Of a stretch of 64,000 nucleotides of DNA, positions 26,920-38,710 are shown piece after piece. The stretch comes from Cystobacterineae bacterium (GTDB lineage: Bacteria; Myxococcota; Myxococcia; Myxococcales; Myxococcaceae). Both the position numbers and the translations under genes were made by a program. The notes below the pieces were generated by a model. That model worked only from the letters and a program-made list of their open reading frames with translations, did no database searches and was not told where the DNA came from. The DNA lies in assembly GCA_009781495.1 (NCBI GenBank), contig WQYA01000008.1, forward strand, positions 1 through 64,000. The letters are read 5' to 3'. Each line of letters starts with the position of its first letter. Positions within the stretch are counted from its first letter, which is position 1.

Positions 26920-28467
26920 TCAGCGATTCATCGAGCCCAAAAACTCCGCATTGGATTTGGTGGGGCGCATGTGCTTCAAAACAAATTCCATCGCATCAAT
27001 GGGCGTAAACGGATGCAAGACTTGTCGCAGCGCCGTTATGCGCACCAAATCCGCTTGCGGCAACAACAACTCCTCTTTGCGCGTCCCGGAGCGGTTGATG
27101 TCCAGACAAGGGAAAATCCGCTTCTCAAATAATTTCCTGTCGAGGACAATTTCAGAGTTTCCTGTCCCCTTGAATTCTTCAAAAATCACCTCGTCCATAC
27201 GGCTCCCCGTATCAATCAACGCCGTCCCAACAATGGTGAGCGAGCCGCCCTCCTCAATGTTGCGCGCTGCACCAAAAAAACGCTTGGGCTTGTGCAAAGC
27301 ATTGGCATCCACACCACCCGAAAGAATTTTCCCCGAGGGAGGCACCACCGTGTTGTAGGCACGCGCAAGCCGCGTAATGGAATCCAACAGAATGCAGACG
27401 TGGTGCTTTTGCTCAACCAGCCTCTTGGCCTTGTCAATCACCATCTCTGCAACCTGCACATGGCGCGTCGCAGGCTCATCAAACGTTGAAGACACCACTT
27501 CCCCGCGCACGCTCCGCTGCATGTCCGTCACTTCTTCAGGACGCTCATCCACCAACAAAACAATCAAAAAAATGTCGGGGTGGTTGTGGGAAATGGCATG
27601 CGCAATGTTTTGCAACAAAACCGTCTTCCCTGCTTTGGGCGGCGCCACAATCAAACAACGCTGGCCCAAGCCAATGGGACAAAACATGTCGATAATGCGC
27701 GTCGTCAACTCGCTGGACTCATGCTCCAAAGTCAGCTTCTGCGTGGGGTATAAAGGCGTCAGGTTGTCAAAGAGAATCCTCTCCTTCACATCCGAAGAGA
27801 GCGGGTCCGCAAAGTTGATGGTGTCCACACGCTGGAGTGCAAAAAAACGCTCCCCTTCGCGCGGCTGACGAATGGGGCCGCTGATGGTGTCGCCCGGGCG
27901 CAAATTGAAACGACGCACCTGCGAAGGCGAAACATAAATGTCATCCGGACTGGGTTGGTAGTCCGAGTCCGCGGAACGCAAAAAACCATAGCCGTCCGAC
28001 AGAAGCTCCATGACGCCTTCGGCGCGCACTTCATAGTGCTTCTCCGCAACATTCGACAAAACAGAAAACAACAACTCCTGCTTCTTCAAACCCTGCGCAT
28101 CCTGGACGCCCAACTCATGAGCCATCTTCGACAGCTCTGTTATTTTCATGTGCTTCAAGTCATTCAGACTCAAAGCCTGCAAGGGTTCCGCAGCGTCTTC
28201 GACTTCTGCCGACTCCAAGGACTCTTCGGCTGCGCCACACAAAGCCATGTCTTGAAACTCTTCATCCCTCACAGGGTGCGTCGTCTCTTCCGGTTGCGTT
28301 GGCTCTTCCAAAGGCAAGGGCTCTTGCTCTTCGACAACAACGGCTTTGGCTTTCGCACGGGACTTTCTGCGAGCCGGTTTCTCTTCGTCAGCCTTTGTGC
28401 GACGTGGAGCATCCTCGTTTGTGCCATTTTCTGTAGACTTGTTTTTTTCGGAACGAACTTTGTTCAT
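26920..28467 (-). CDS. rho: Transcription termination factor Rho with long charged N-terminus
   Basis: Hexameric RNA helicase ending transcription. Start ATG 28467 ([10 protein letters not shown]). Residues 1-98 are a low-complexity extension, first basic then acidic, not found in E. coli Rho. Then the N-terminal helical domain ([20 protein letters not shown]), the RNA-binding cold-shock-like domain ([20 protein letters not shown]), Walker [13 protein letters not shown], Walker B region [15 protein letters not shown] and the closing EFLGSMNR. 515 residues. Charged insertions of this sort are common in high-GC bacteria. Confidence 0.96.
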   Translation of the reverse strand: MNKVRSEKNKSTENGTNEDAPRRTKADEEKPARRKSRAKAKAVVVEEQEPLPLEEPTQPEETTHPVRDEEFQDMALCGAAEESLESAEVEDAAEPLQALSLNDLKHMKITELSKMAHELGVQDAQGLKKQELLFSVLSNVAEKHYEVRAEGVMELLSDGYGFLRSADSDYQPSPDDIYVSPSQVRRFNLRPGDTISGPIRQPREGERFFALQRVDTINFADPLSSDVKERILFDNLTPLYPTQKLTLEHESSELTTRIIDMFCPIGLGQRCLIVAPPKAGKTVLLQNIAHAISHNHPDIFLIVLLVDERPEEVTDMQRSVRGEVVSSTFDEPATRHVQVAEMVIDKAKRLVEQKHHVCILLDSITRLARAYNTVVPPSGKILSGGVDANALHKPKRFFGAARNIEEGGSLTIVGTALIDTGSRMDEVIFEEFKGTGNSEIVLDRKLFEKRIFPCLDINRSGTRKEELLLPQADLVRITALRQVLHPFTPIDAMEFVLKHMRPTKSNAEFLGSMNR

Positions 28468-28556
28468 GTTGTGAAAAATTCCTGAAGAGGGAAACGTATG
28501 CGACAGCCGTCTCGGGGAAATCCACCCGGGAATTGTGCCGTGCATTTGGAGGCGCT

Positions 28557-28586
28557 AGGCTAGAAAGAAAGAAAACGACTTGTCAA
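28557..28586 (-). promoter_or_regulatory. Candidate rho promoter
   Basis: A perfect TTGACA (-35) at 28586-28581 on the minus strand is followed after 18 bp by TAGCCT (28562-28557), a weak -10. It sits 90-119 bp before the rho ATG in the divergent rho/ligA spacer. The ligA side shows no comparable pair. Confidence 0.4.
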
Positions 28587-28606
28587 GAATAAGAGTTAAA
28601 AACTGA

Positions 28607-31326
<2,720 letters not shown>

Positions 31327-31701
31327 AAGCAACTCCTTTTTATGAAACGCAGATGACCAGACAACGTCTGTGCCCTGCAACCCTTTATTTAAAACTTTGT
31401 TTGAAACTCGCAATACGTTTTCAAACACAATGCTTCACTTCTCAAAAACAAACTGGTCCCTCGCCTCAACCTCTCCCGTATTCTAAAAACAAATCAGCCT
31501 AAACTGAAATGCCTTAAAGGACATAAATCTTTTCACGCTTCCCCTTCCAGTGCACAGTCAACAGCTGAACCAAAAAGAATATAAAGCCATATTTAAACTA
31601 TGGCCCAAAACCTTCCCTGCCCGCCTAGACTGCTTCGCTAACCCGCAAAACTTTTATTCATGGAATGGACACTCTATGCGCCCAACCTCGCCCCCTTTCT
31701 C
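31327..31701. other. Gene-free spacer upstream of the Pal gene
   Basis: 375 bp with no supported gene. It holds the Pal promoter region; a candidate minus-strand TTGCGA and TAAATA pair (16 bp apart) partly overlaps an inverted repeat at 31399-31426. The half from 31500 to 31700 is A/T-rich and lies beyond the stop of the exporter operon; no clear terminator was found. Confidence 0.45.
31399..31426. promoter_or_regulatory. Inverted repeat upstream of the Pal gene, possible operator
   Basis: GTTTGAAA (31399-31406) and TTTCAAAC (31419-31426) are perfect 8-bp arms with a 12-bp centre, 73 bp or more upstream of the GTG start and overlapping the candidate promoter. Two arms about two helical turns apart suit a dimeric repressor or activator. 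Confidence 0.35.
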
Positions 31702-32496
31702 CTAGCTGCTGGCGGAGGTATAACGACGAATGGAACGCAACCAAACCCAACGCGAAACAACTGCAAAAATAACCGTGCAGACAACAGCTAACCCAAGCTC
31801 TGCCCAACTTAAAACACCCAGCAAGGCTTTTGCAGGAAAAGTCGTCATGAGCGCTGTGGGGATAACAAAAGTGAACACCCATCGAAGGATACCGCGAAAT
31901 ACGCTGCTGGGCCAACGCCCTATATCAAAAACAGAGCTTAGCAGAAAAGTCAGGTTATCCACTTTCACCACAATAAAAGCAGCACTGACAACCCATATCC
32001 ACAAGGAATACAGCAATACAACGGCCAACAACAACAACAAGGCCCCTTGAGCCCAATTCCCCAACGAGGGCCAAAAACCCAGACGAGCAAAAGCCACTGC
32101 GAAAATAACCAACGAAGCCAAAAAACTGCTCGCCTTCCAAGGCTGAAACCGCGCCGTGGAAACCAGAAATTGGGCATCCGCAGGCTTGAGCAAAACAAAG
32201 TCCAATGTCCCTTTGCGAATGTGCTCTACGACGGTTTGCAAACTCGGTTGAATGGCGCCATCCAATACCGTTTGCAAAAATACAAAACAACCCACCACCA
32301 ACATGGCTTCACCTAAACTCCACCCGGGAATTTTCCCCTGCACTTTGTCGCCATAGACAACCCACAAGGGCGCTATGGCCGTCGCTGCCCAAAACAGGGA
32401 AATCACCGCGTCTATAAAAAAGTCCGCCCTGTATTGCATGGACAACAAAAGCGAAGCTTTGAGCTGAATCCCCAGCAGTTTGAAATAACGCCACAT
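31702..32496 (-). CDS. ABC-2 exporter permease (COG3694-like)
   Basis: Membrane subunit of an ABC-2 type exporter. About 264 residues with six hydrophobic segments. The N-terminal FKLLGIQLKASLLLSMQYR and the cytoplasmic HIRKGTLDFVLLKPADAQFL match the permeases that pair with COG4586-type ATPases. ATG 32496 lies 1 nt after the stop of the sister permease and follows GGGGG; the frame continues upstream but would overlap that gene. Substrate unknown; related systems are annotated as viologen exporters. Confidence 0.82.
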   Translation of the reverse strand: MWRYFKLLGIQLKASLLLSMQYRADFFIDAVISLFWAATAIAPLWVVYGDKVQGKIPGWSLGEAMLVVGCFVFLQTVLDGAIQPSLQTVVEHIRKGTLDFVLLKPADAQFLVSTARFQPWKASSFLASLVIFAVAFARLGFWPSLGNWAQGALLLLLAVVLLYSLWIWVVSAAFIVVKVDNLTFLLSSVFDIGRWPSSVFRGILRWVFTFVIPTALMTTFPAKALLGVLSWAELGLAVVCTVIFAVVSRWVWLRSIRRYTSASS

Positions 32497-32497
32497 G

Positions 32498-33307
32498 CTA
32501 GCCCCCAAAAGCCTCAAAACGCCGGACACCCTTCCTCCACAATAGCCCAGTTAAACTGCCTAAGGCCACCACCCATAGCCACTGCTTCCCCAGCAGAATC
32601 AGCGCATCCTCCATCCTCAACGAAAGCGTCAGCAGTTGAACCGGAAACCCCAATTGGTAGCGAAAGGGCAAAACATCCCCAATGGAAGCAAGCCAGTCCG
32701 GAAACAAATCCAAGGGAAATAAATAGCCCGAAAATACAAAAAAGGCCGCCATCCACACTTCCATGATTCGAATGCTGCTGCCCGTAAAAACCGCCAGGCT
32801 GCCTATGGACATGTGAGCAAACAATACAATCAGCCAGCCACCCAACAGTGCTAAGGGTAAGAGAAAAAACAAACGGTATTCCGCACCGTCCCTAAGCCCG
32901 CCTAATAGGAAAAATATCAGGAGTACGGGTAAGGCTACTACCAGACGTAAAGGTAAACCTGTTAGCCCGTTAACGGCATAACTTATCAGCGGCGAAAGGG
33001 GTTTTAAAAGCCGCATGGACAAAGTCCCTTGCCGAATTTCAAAATTCATCTCCCAAGCAGCCCAAGCGCTCACCACTTGGCGTACGACAAAAACAGCCAA
33101 AAAATAGTGCGTCATTTGCAAGGGGCCCAAGGTTTGTCCCATGCCGCCTACAATGGGGAAATGCTCGGCTACCGAGCGCCATAACACCATCATCACAAAA
33201 GGCATGGTGGTCGCCAATACCCAAATCAGCATCTCCGCACGGTAGGCAATGTTCTCGGCAAAACCAACACGAAGCAAACTGGGCAACATTTTGAGAAGAC
33301 GCTTCAT
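32498..33307 (-). CDS. ABC-2 exporter permease (COG4587-like)
   Basis: Second, heterologous permease of the same exporter. 269 residues, six predicted membrane segments, with the coupling segment FEIRQGTLSMRLLKPLSPLISY parallel to RKGTLDFVLLKP in its partner, indicating a common ancestor. The ATG overlaps the ATPase stop as ATGA. Two distinct permeases plus one ATPase on one transcript suggest a heterodimeric channel. Confidence 0.82.
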   Translation of the reverse strand: MKRLLKMLPSLLRVGFAENIAYRAEMLIWVLATTMPFVMMVLWRSVAEHFPIVGGMGQTLGPLQMTHYFLAVFVVRQVVSAWAAWEMNFEIRQGTLSMRLLKPLSPLISYAVNGLTGLPLRLVVALPVLLIFFLLGGLRDGAEYRLFFLLPLALLGGWLIVLFAHMSIGSLAVFTGSSIRIMEVWMAAFFVFSGYLFPLDLFPDWLASIGDVLPFRYQLGFPVQLLTLSLRMEDALILLGKQWLWVVALGSLTGLLWRKGVRRFEAFGG

Positions 33308-34308
33308 GAAAACTCCGCCGCCTCTTCGTTCCTCGTCAATGCGTGCTTCGAAAAAAGTTCGCTCATCACTTCTTCAAGGGGGGGGTTCTCAACCGTTAGG
33401 TCCTTAATCGCAAAACGTGTCAGCAATTGGCCTAAAACTTCACTGACTTCCCCTAGGCCTAATTGCAATATGGCTTCGCCTGCCCCTGCTGAAATAACCC
33501 TCCCGTAGGCCTCTAGGTTTTCAGGTAGACTGCTGCCCTCAAAACGTAGGCCAATACGCTTTTCCGGCTTCACTTGGGCAACCAATTCAGCAACGGAGCC
33601 GTCAAACAACAACCGCCCCTTGTCAATCACCAAAATACGCGGACACAAGGCCTCAACATCATCCATGTTGTGGCTGGTGAGAATTAACGTTGCGCCTTCT
33701 CTTTCATTGTAGCTGCGGATAAACTCCCGAATGGTTTGTTGCATGGAAACATCCAAACCAATGGTGGGCTCATCCAAAAACAAAAGCTTGGGGCCGTGAA
33801 TTAACCCCGCCGCTAACTCACACTTCATCCGCTCCCCTAAAGACAGTTGCCTTGTGGGCGTCCGCAATTGAGGGCCTATGCCCAAAAGCTCTGTCAACTC
33901 TCCCAGGCGCTTGCGAAAAACAGGCATCGGCACTTCATAAATGGCGCGGTTTAACTCCAAAGTTTCCAGCGGCGGCAAGTCCCAAAGCAGTTGCTGCTTT
34001 TGTCCCATGACGAGGATGATTTTTTTCAAGAAGCTGGTTTCGCGCTTGTGAGGCAGGTGTCCATCCACCAGCACTTTTCCGCCGCTTGGATAAAGCAAGC
34101 CCGACAACATTTTGAGTGTCGTCGTCTTGCCTGCACCGTTGGGCCCCAAAAAACCCACGCGCTTGCCCTCTGAAATGTGAAAAGAGAGGCCATCCACCGC
34201 CTTCACCTCGGTTGTATGGCGGCGAAACAACGCCTTGAGGCTGTTTTTCAGCCCCGGCTCACGCCGAAAAACGCTGTAGTATTTTTTCAAATTCTCCACT
34301 TCAATCAT
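33304..34308 (-). CDS. ABC-2 exporter ATP-binding protein (COG4586-like)
   Basis: Cytoplasmic ATPase driving the two downstream permeases. Walker A GPNGAGKT at 55-62, Q-loop VMGQKQQLLWDLP, signature QLSLGERMKCELA, Walker B LLFLDEPTIGLD and H-loop TSHNMDDV. An N-terminal insertion (SVFRREPGLKNSLKALFRRH) between the first strand and Walker A is typical of COG4586. 334 residues. Confidence 0.92.
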   Translation of the reverse strand: MIEVENLKKYYSVFRREPGLKNSLKALFRRHTTEVKAVDGLSFHISEGKRVGFLGPNGAGKTTTLKMLSGLLYPSGGKVLVDGHLPHKRETSFLKKIILVMGQKQQLLWDLPPLETLELNRAIYEVPMPVFRKRLGELTELLGIGPQLRTPTRQLSLGERMKCELAAGLIHGPKLLFLDEPTIGLDVSMQQTIREFIRSYNEREGATLILTSHNMDDVEALCPRILVIDKGRLLFDGSVAELVAQVKPEKRIGLRFEGSSLPENLEAYGRVISAGAGEAILQLGLGEVSEVLGQLLTRFAIKDLTVENPPLEEVMSELFSKHALTRNEEAAEFS

Positions 34309-34370
34309 TTGTCACCTGTACAAACACAAAACCTCCGCCTTGGCACAGCTTCGGCAGCGGCAAGCAAGGG

Positions 34371-34376
34371 AGTATA
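34371..34376 (-). promoter_or_regulatory. Candidate -10 element of the ABC exporter operon
   Basis: TATACT on the minus strand matches the sigma-70 -10 at five of six bases and lies 63 bp before the ATPase ATG, in the 185-bp spacer after the response-regulator gene. No good -35 was found, so support is limited. Confidence 0.3.
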
Positions 34377-34493
34377 GCCAGGTTTCGCAAACAGGAAAGC
34401 ACGCGCTTCCCAAGCATGTGCCGCACTTTGCCTGCCTTGCGTTTTTTATGAGTTTCTTAATGTATTCTCTATTCAAATTGGAAGGAGGTTGCT

Positions 34494-35198
34494 TTAGCGA
34501 CTCTTAGGTAGATTTTCCTGATAGCGGTAGCCTAGGCCATGTACGGTACGGATTAAAACCGGGGTATCGGGATTCACTTCAATCATTTTACGTAATTTTG
34601 AAATGTGCTGATCTAAAGTCCGGCTGTTGGGCATATGCTCATATCCCCAGGCAACATCAAACAGCATATCCCTGGTTACAACCTGATTTTTATGCCGATA
34701 GAGACATTCTATTATTTTAAGTTCGCGCAAAGAGAGTTCCAAACGTTCTGCACCACGTGTCGCGCACAACTCTCTGGGAAAAACGGTCAAGTCTCCAAAT
34801 GAAAAGGCTTCCGTGTCCGCGCCCGCAAGCTTCTGACGCAAACAGCGCTTGGCAATCGTCTTAATGCGGGCCCTAATTTCGTGGACGCCAAACGGCTTGC
34901 TGATGTAGTCGTCCGCCCCCAGCTCCAAGCCAACAACGCGGTCCACTTCTTCCCCTTTGGCCGACAAAAAAACTATCGGAATCTGCTCATCCAATTTGCG
35001 GATTGCACGGCACACCGAATAGCCGTCCAACTCCGGCATCATAATGTCCAGAATGATGAAGTCCGGCTTTTCCTTTTCATAGCACTCCAAAGCTTGTTTG
35101 CCGTTTTCAGCGGCAACCAATGCATAACCTTCGCGAGACAGCGCCTCTATCAATCCCTCGCGGATATGCGCGTCATCTTCCACTACCAAAATTCTCAT
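34494..35198 (-). CDS. OmpR-family response regulator
   Basis: Two-domain regulator of 234 residues. The receiver has acidic pocket EDD (7-9), phospho-acceptor Asp51 (FIILDIMMPELDGY), Ser79 and Lys101 (YISKPFG). The winged-helix DNA-binding domain spans about 130-230 (LSLRELKIIECLYRHKNQVV, LDQHISKLRKMIE and VHGLGYRY). It is coupled to the sensor kinase by an ATGA overlap. Signal and targets are not evident from sequence. Confidence 0.95.
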   Translation of the reverse strand: MRILVVEDDAHIREGLIEALSREGYALVAAENGKQALECYEKEKPDFIILDIMMPELDGYSVCRAIRKLDEQIPIVFLSAKGEEVDRVVGLELGADDYISKPFGVHEIRARIKTIAKRCLRQKLAGADTEAFSFGDLTVFPRELCATRGAERLELSLRELKIIECLYRHKNQVVTRDMLFDVAWGYEHMPNSRTLDQHISKLRKMIEVNPDTPVLIRTVHGLGYRYQENLPKSR

Positions 35199-36730
35199 TT
35201 GAGACCACCTTCTGACGCAAAGGGCTTCCCGCTTTGCTTTAGCCGCAATATAAATTGTACGCCCGGCACAGGATGGCTAACCAGAATTTCTCCGCCTAAA
35301 CTTTCTGCTAATTGGCGGGCAATCGTTAGCCCTATCCCCGTCCCCGCTACCCCTTCCGTAATCGCTGATTTAACGCGATAGAAGGGTTGAAAAATCATTT
35401 TGACTTCCTTTTCCGGAATGCCAACACCATAGTCGCGCACGGCAATGTCCACATGTTCAGCTTGACTGTCCACCGTCAGCTCAACCCGTTTTCCTGCTGC
35501 GGCATATTTCTCGGCATTGCTGAGAAAATTGCTGATGATTTGCGTCAACCTATCCACATCGCTGTGGATGCTGAGTTGTTGGGGCATATTCACGACAATG
35601 GACATTGCCTTCGCCTGAAACGAGGGCATAAAACCATCCGCTATTTTTTGGATGAATGTGTGAAGCTCAATCGGTTGAATGTTCAGCTTCGGCGCGCGCG
35701 TAAACGTCAAAATATTCTGAATCAGCCTCGACAAGCGTTGGCTTTCTCTGACAATCACTTCAGCATAGCGCAGTCCTTCTTCGCTGCTGCCGCTCAAGTC
35801 TTCTTTCAACAACTCAGCATAAAGCCTAATGTTGGTGAGGGGTGTTTTTAATTCGTGCGACACTTGGCTGACGAAACCCACTTGCTGCTGGGCCAGACGC
35901 GCTGTCTGCGTGTATTCGCGATAGAAGCGAAAAACAATTAAACCGGCAATTGTCATTAGCGCCAAAAGAAATAAACCACCCCAACCATAGACGATGAGCG
36001 CATTCGTCGGCCGGCCATAATATTCAATCTGCCATGCTGACAACGGATAAGGCAGATGCAGCGCGCCAAGCTGCTCCATCCGCCCAAGTTGCTCGAATGT
36101 TTTGCTTTGGTAGAGCAAACGACCATTCTCCTTTATTTCCAGCAAGTCATTTCCAAAATCAAAATCCGCGGCGTTGATGATGTCGGACAACAGTTTAATA
36201 TAGGAAACCCGAAAACCAACGCTGTTGCCGCCCTTGTTGCGCCAATAAATCAGCACCGGTTCCTGGGTTTCGTTGACAATAAACCAGCCGGCCGATGGCG
36301 CTTGTTGTTCGTCCTTGATGTTGTGACCATGGAGCAAACTTGGATCATGAACAATCGGCATAATCAGCCGCACCCAATCCTGCTCCTTTTGCGTCAGCAA
36401 CTGCCTTTCGTTTGGATAATGCAATCTGTTCTTCTGCAGCACAAAGACGCTTTCAATGTCATCGTCTTTTTCAATAACGGCTTTCAAGGCTGAATCGTCA
36501 TATGTCGTCAACGCCATCAGCGCGTCAAAACGGACCGCTCTTTGTTCCAGCCAATTCAAAACAAACGTTCCTGCCTGCGCAATGCGCGTCTGCGCCAGAG
36601 TCTGCGCTTGGTAGTGGCGCAGCAAAACTTCATGCTCCAGCGTTCGAAAGCCAAAATAGGCAATCAACCCAACAACGGTGAACATCACCGCCACCGCAAT
36701 CAACAGACTTCTGGGCTTTCGTTTGAGCAT
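35195..36730 (-). CDS. Sensor histidine kinase
   Basis: Partner of the downstream response regulator. From ATG 36730 (511 residues): membrane segment at about 8-28, a periplasmic sensor region of about 220 residues with no recognised motif, a second membrane segment at about 255-275 (YGWGGLFLLALMTIAGLIVF), a HisKA dimer domain with VSQVSHELKTPLTNIRL, and a HATPase domain with N-box NFLSNAEKYA, G1 VRDYGVGIPEKE and G2 GTGIGLTIARQLAE. No HAMP is obvious; a short helix links TM2 to HisKA. Confidence 0.93.
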   Translation of the reverse strand: MLKRKPRSLLIAVAVMFTVVGLIAYFGFRTLEHEVLLRHYQAQTLAQTRIAQAGTFVLNWLEQRAVRFDALMALTTYDDSALKAVIEKDDDIESVFVLQKNRLHYPNERQLLTQKEQDWVRLIMPIVHDPSLLHGHNIKDEQQAPSAGWFIVNETQEPVLIYWRNKGGNSVGFRVSYIKLLSDIINAADFDFGNDLLEIKENGRLLYQSKTFEQLGRMEQLGALHLPYPLSAWQIEYYGRPTNALIVYGWGGLFLLALMTIAGLIVFRFYREYTQTARLAQQQVGFVSQVSHELKTPLTNIRLYAELLKEDLSGSSEEGLRYAEVIVRESQRLSRLIQNILTFTRAPKLNIQPIELHTFIQKIADGFMPSFQAKAMSIVVNMPQQLSIHSDVDRLTQIISNFLSNAEKYAAAGKRVELTVDSQAEHVDIAVRDYGVGIPEKEVKMIFQPFYRVKSAITEGVAGTGIGLTIARQLAESLGGEILVSHPVPGVQFILRLKQSGKPFASEGGLK

Positions 36731-36784
36731 AAGGTTTTGTTTGCCGACGGCCACCGCCGCCGGCAGTGTTCAATAGCACTGTTG

Positions 36785-38113
36785 CTATTTCTTGTTTTGC
36801 ATTTGCGTATTATAGCCTTGTTCCTTGAGCGCTTTGCGCGAAGAAACGGCGTCTTCCTTTCCCATGCGTTCAATCAGTTTGTCATTTTGACTCACATTTT
36901 CCTGAACTTTTTGCTTGGCTGCAGGCGAGCTTATCGGCAATGCCTCCAAGCTTCTGGCGCCCTTGTTGAGGACTTCTTTCGCTTCAACCATTTTGCCTTC
37001 ATCCATCAACCGAATGGCGCGTTCATTTTCCAATGCCATGGACTGGATTGCAGAATCGGCCAACACTTCTTCAACAACCGCACTCTTCACTTCCGCTGCC
37101 GAAGCGGTATAACGAATGGGGAGCGCTTTTTGGTAGGTGTCTTTTTTCTTCGTGCTCAGGTTGTCATAGCTGACGTTGACTTCCACAAAAGGTTTGGTTT
37201 CAGCATGTGTTCCCTTGGCTGGAATCACCTCCAACAATACATATTTTTCCTGATTGGAATAGAGTTGATTCAACCTGACGCTTGCCTTGTTGCCTTTAAT
37301 TTCGCCGTCACGACCGAGCAGGCGCACAAGTTTCACATTGTTGGCCAATTCGATGATGACTTCAACATCTTGGGCGACAACCGACATCACATCACCAAAC
37401 TCTTTGGCAAAAATCTTTTCCAAGTCGGAAGGCTTTTCGACAAAAGCATGGTTGCCATCGCTATAGCCGGCGATGGCTGCCATCAGGTCTTCGTTATAGC
37501 CCTCGCCAATCCCCAAGGTTGTAATGGCAATCCCTTTTTTGGCGGCAATTCGCGCCAACTCAGACAATTCGCTGACGGAAGAGGGGCCAACGTTGGCCTG
37601 GCCATCCGACAATAGGATGATGCGGTTGACCTGCTCCTTGTCGAGATATTTGCTGACCTGATGAATGCCTTTGCTGATGCCGGCAAACAGCGCCGTCGAG
37701 CCGCGTGCATGAACACGCTTCTTAATGGTCTCAATCAGCTTATTCTTGTCTTTTACCTTTGCCGCCGGGACAATAACATCGACTGTGTCGTCATAAATCA
37801 CCACCGACAAGGTGTCGTTGCTGTCCAGCATGTTCACCGCCATAATGGCTGCATCACGCGCCTTTTCAATGCGATCGCCACTCATGGAACCTGAACGATC
37901 TATAACCAACGACAGATTGATGGGACTGCGCTTTTGGGTTTCAAGCGAAAAACCCGTCAGTGAAACTTTTACATAATTTTTGTCTTGTGTGTTCTCCAAG
38001 ATAACCGGCGCCGCAAGCTCCGACTTAATCGTCACCACGGGTGTTGTTCCAGCATTCGCGCTCAACGCGAAAACCAAGGGCGTCAGTGCAGCCAAACAAT
38101 GTCTCATTTGCAT
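36785..38113 (-). CDS. Secreted von Willebrand factor A-domain protein
   Basis: 442 residues. ATG 38113 has AAAGGAG at 5 nt; the longer frame upstream lacks a ribosome site and would overlap the divergent gene. A signal peptide (LAALTPLVFALSANA) is followed by a VWA domain with a complete MIDAS metal site: DRSGSMSG (Asp72, Ser74, Ser76), a Thr in RGSTALFAGI, and LLSDGQANVGP. The C-terminus is predicted helical with no known motif. Such proteins bind ligands in a metal-dependent way. It lies 54 bp upstream of the histidine kinase on the same strand. Confidence 0.88.
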   Translation of the reverse strand: MQMRHCLAALTPLVFALSANAGTTPVVTIKSELAAPVILENTQDKNYVKVSLTGFSLETQKRSPINLSLVIDRSGSMSGDRIEKARDAAIMAVNMLDSNDTLSVVIYDDTVDVIVPAAKVKDKNKLIETIKKRVHARGSTALFAGISKGIHQVSKYLDKEQVNRIILLSDGQANVGPSSVSELSELARIAAKKGIAITTLGIGEGYNEDLMAAIAGYSDGNHAFVEKPSDLEKIFAKEFGDVMSVVAQDVEVIIELANNVKLVRLLGRDGEIKGNKASVRLNQLYSNQEKYVLLEVIPAKGTHAETKPFVEVNVSYDNLSTKKKDTYQKALPIRYTASAAEVKSAVVEEVLADSAIQSMALENERAIRLMDEGKMVEAKEVLNKGARSLEALPISSPAAKQKVQENVSQNDKLIERMGKEDAVSSRKALKEQGYNTQMQNKK

Positions 38114-38218
38114 AAATTCTCCTTTGTCAACATAAGCGACACCATTTTGCGCTGCCAGAGCCGATGAGTTGTTTGATTGCTGTATAAAGTTTGTCAAAAA
38201 ATTGTAAAAGGATGAGCC

Positions 38219-38611
38219 ATGATTGATCACATGAGTTTAGTCGTGAGCGATATAAATGTCAGCGAGGAATTCTATCGATCCACGCTGGCGGCTATCGGCT
38301 ATGAGCTTCTGGTCCAACTTCCGGCTTCTGCGAGTCGGCCTGCAGCCAGCAGGGGCTTCGGAGAAAAAGGAAAGCCGGATTTTTGGCTGAGGGAGGGCGC
38401 CCCTAACCACCCTCCTATTCATATTGCATTCCGCGCCAACAGCAGGGAGCTTGTGGATGCGTTTTATGAGGCTGCCCTCAAGGCAGGCGGGCGCGATAAT
38501 GGGAAGCCCGGGGTGCGGCCGCATTACCATGCGAGCTATTATGGCGCTTTTGTGTTGGACCCGGACGGGCACAACATTGAAGCGGTGTGCCACCAGCCGG
38601 TGACAGGTTAA
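38219..38611 (+). CDS. VOC-superfamily (glyoxalase-like) protein
   Basis: 130-residue vicinal-oxygen-chelate fold protein. The N-terminal IDHMSLVVSDINVSEEFY and C-terminal HYHASYYGAFVLDPDGHNIE are typical of the glyoxalase/bleomycin-resistance family, including His and Glu positions that can bind a metal. Substrate unknown. AAAAGGATG precedes the ATG; it is transcribed divergently from the VWA gene across a 105-bp spacer. Confidence 0.9.
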   Translation: MIDHMSLVVSDINVSEEFYRSTLAAIGYELLVQLPASASRPAASRGFGEKGKPDFWLREGAPNHPPIHIAFRANSRELVDAFYEAALKAGGRDNGKPGVRPHYHASYYGAFVLDPDGHNIEAVCHQPVTG

Positions 38612-38710
38612 AGGGCGCATAACCCAACAGAGTCTTGCCATGCTTCCAAGCATGCTAAGCTGCGCGTCGCTGTTGTCGTTCCACTTCTTTTTCAAAAAGC
38701 AGAATGGTTT

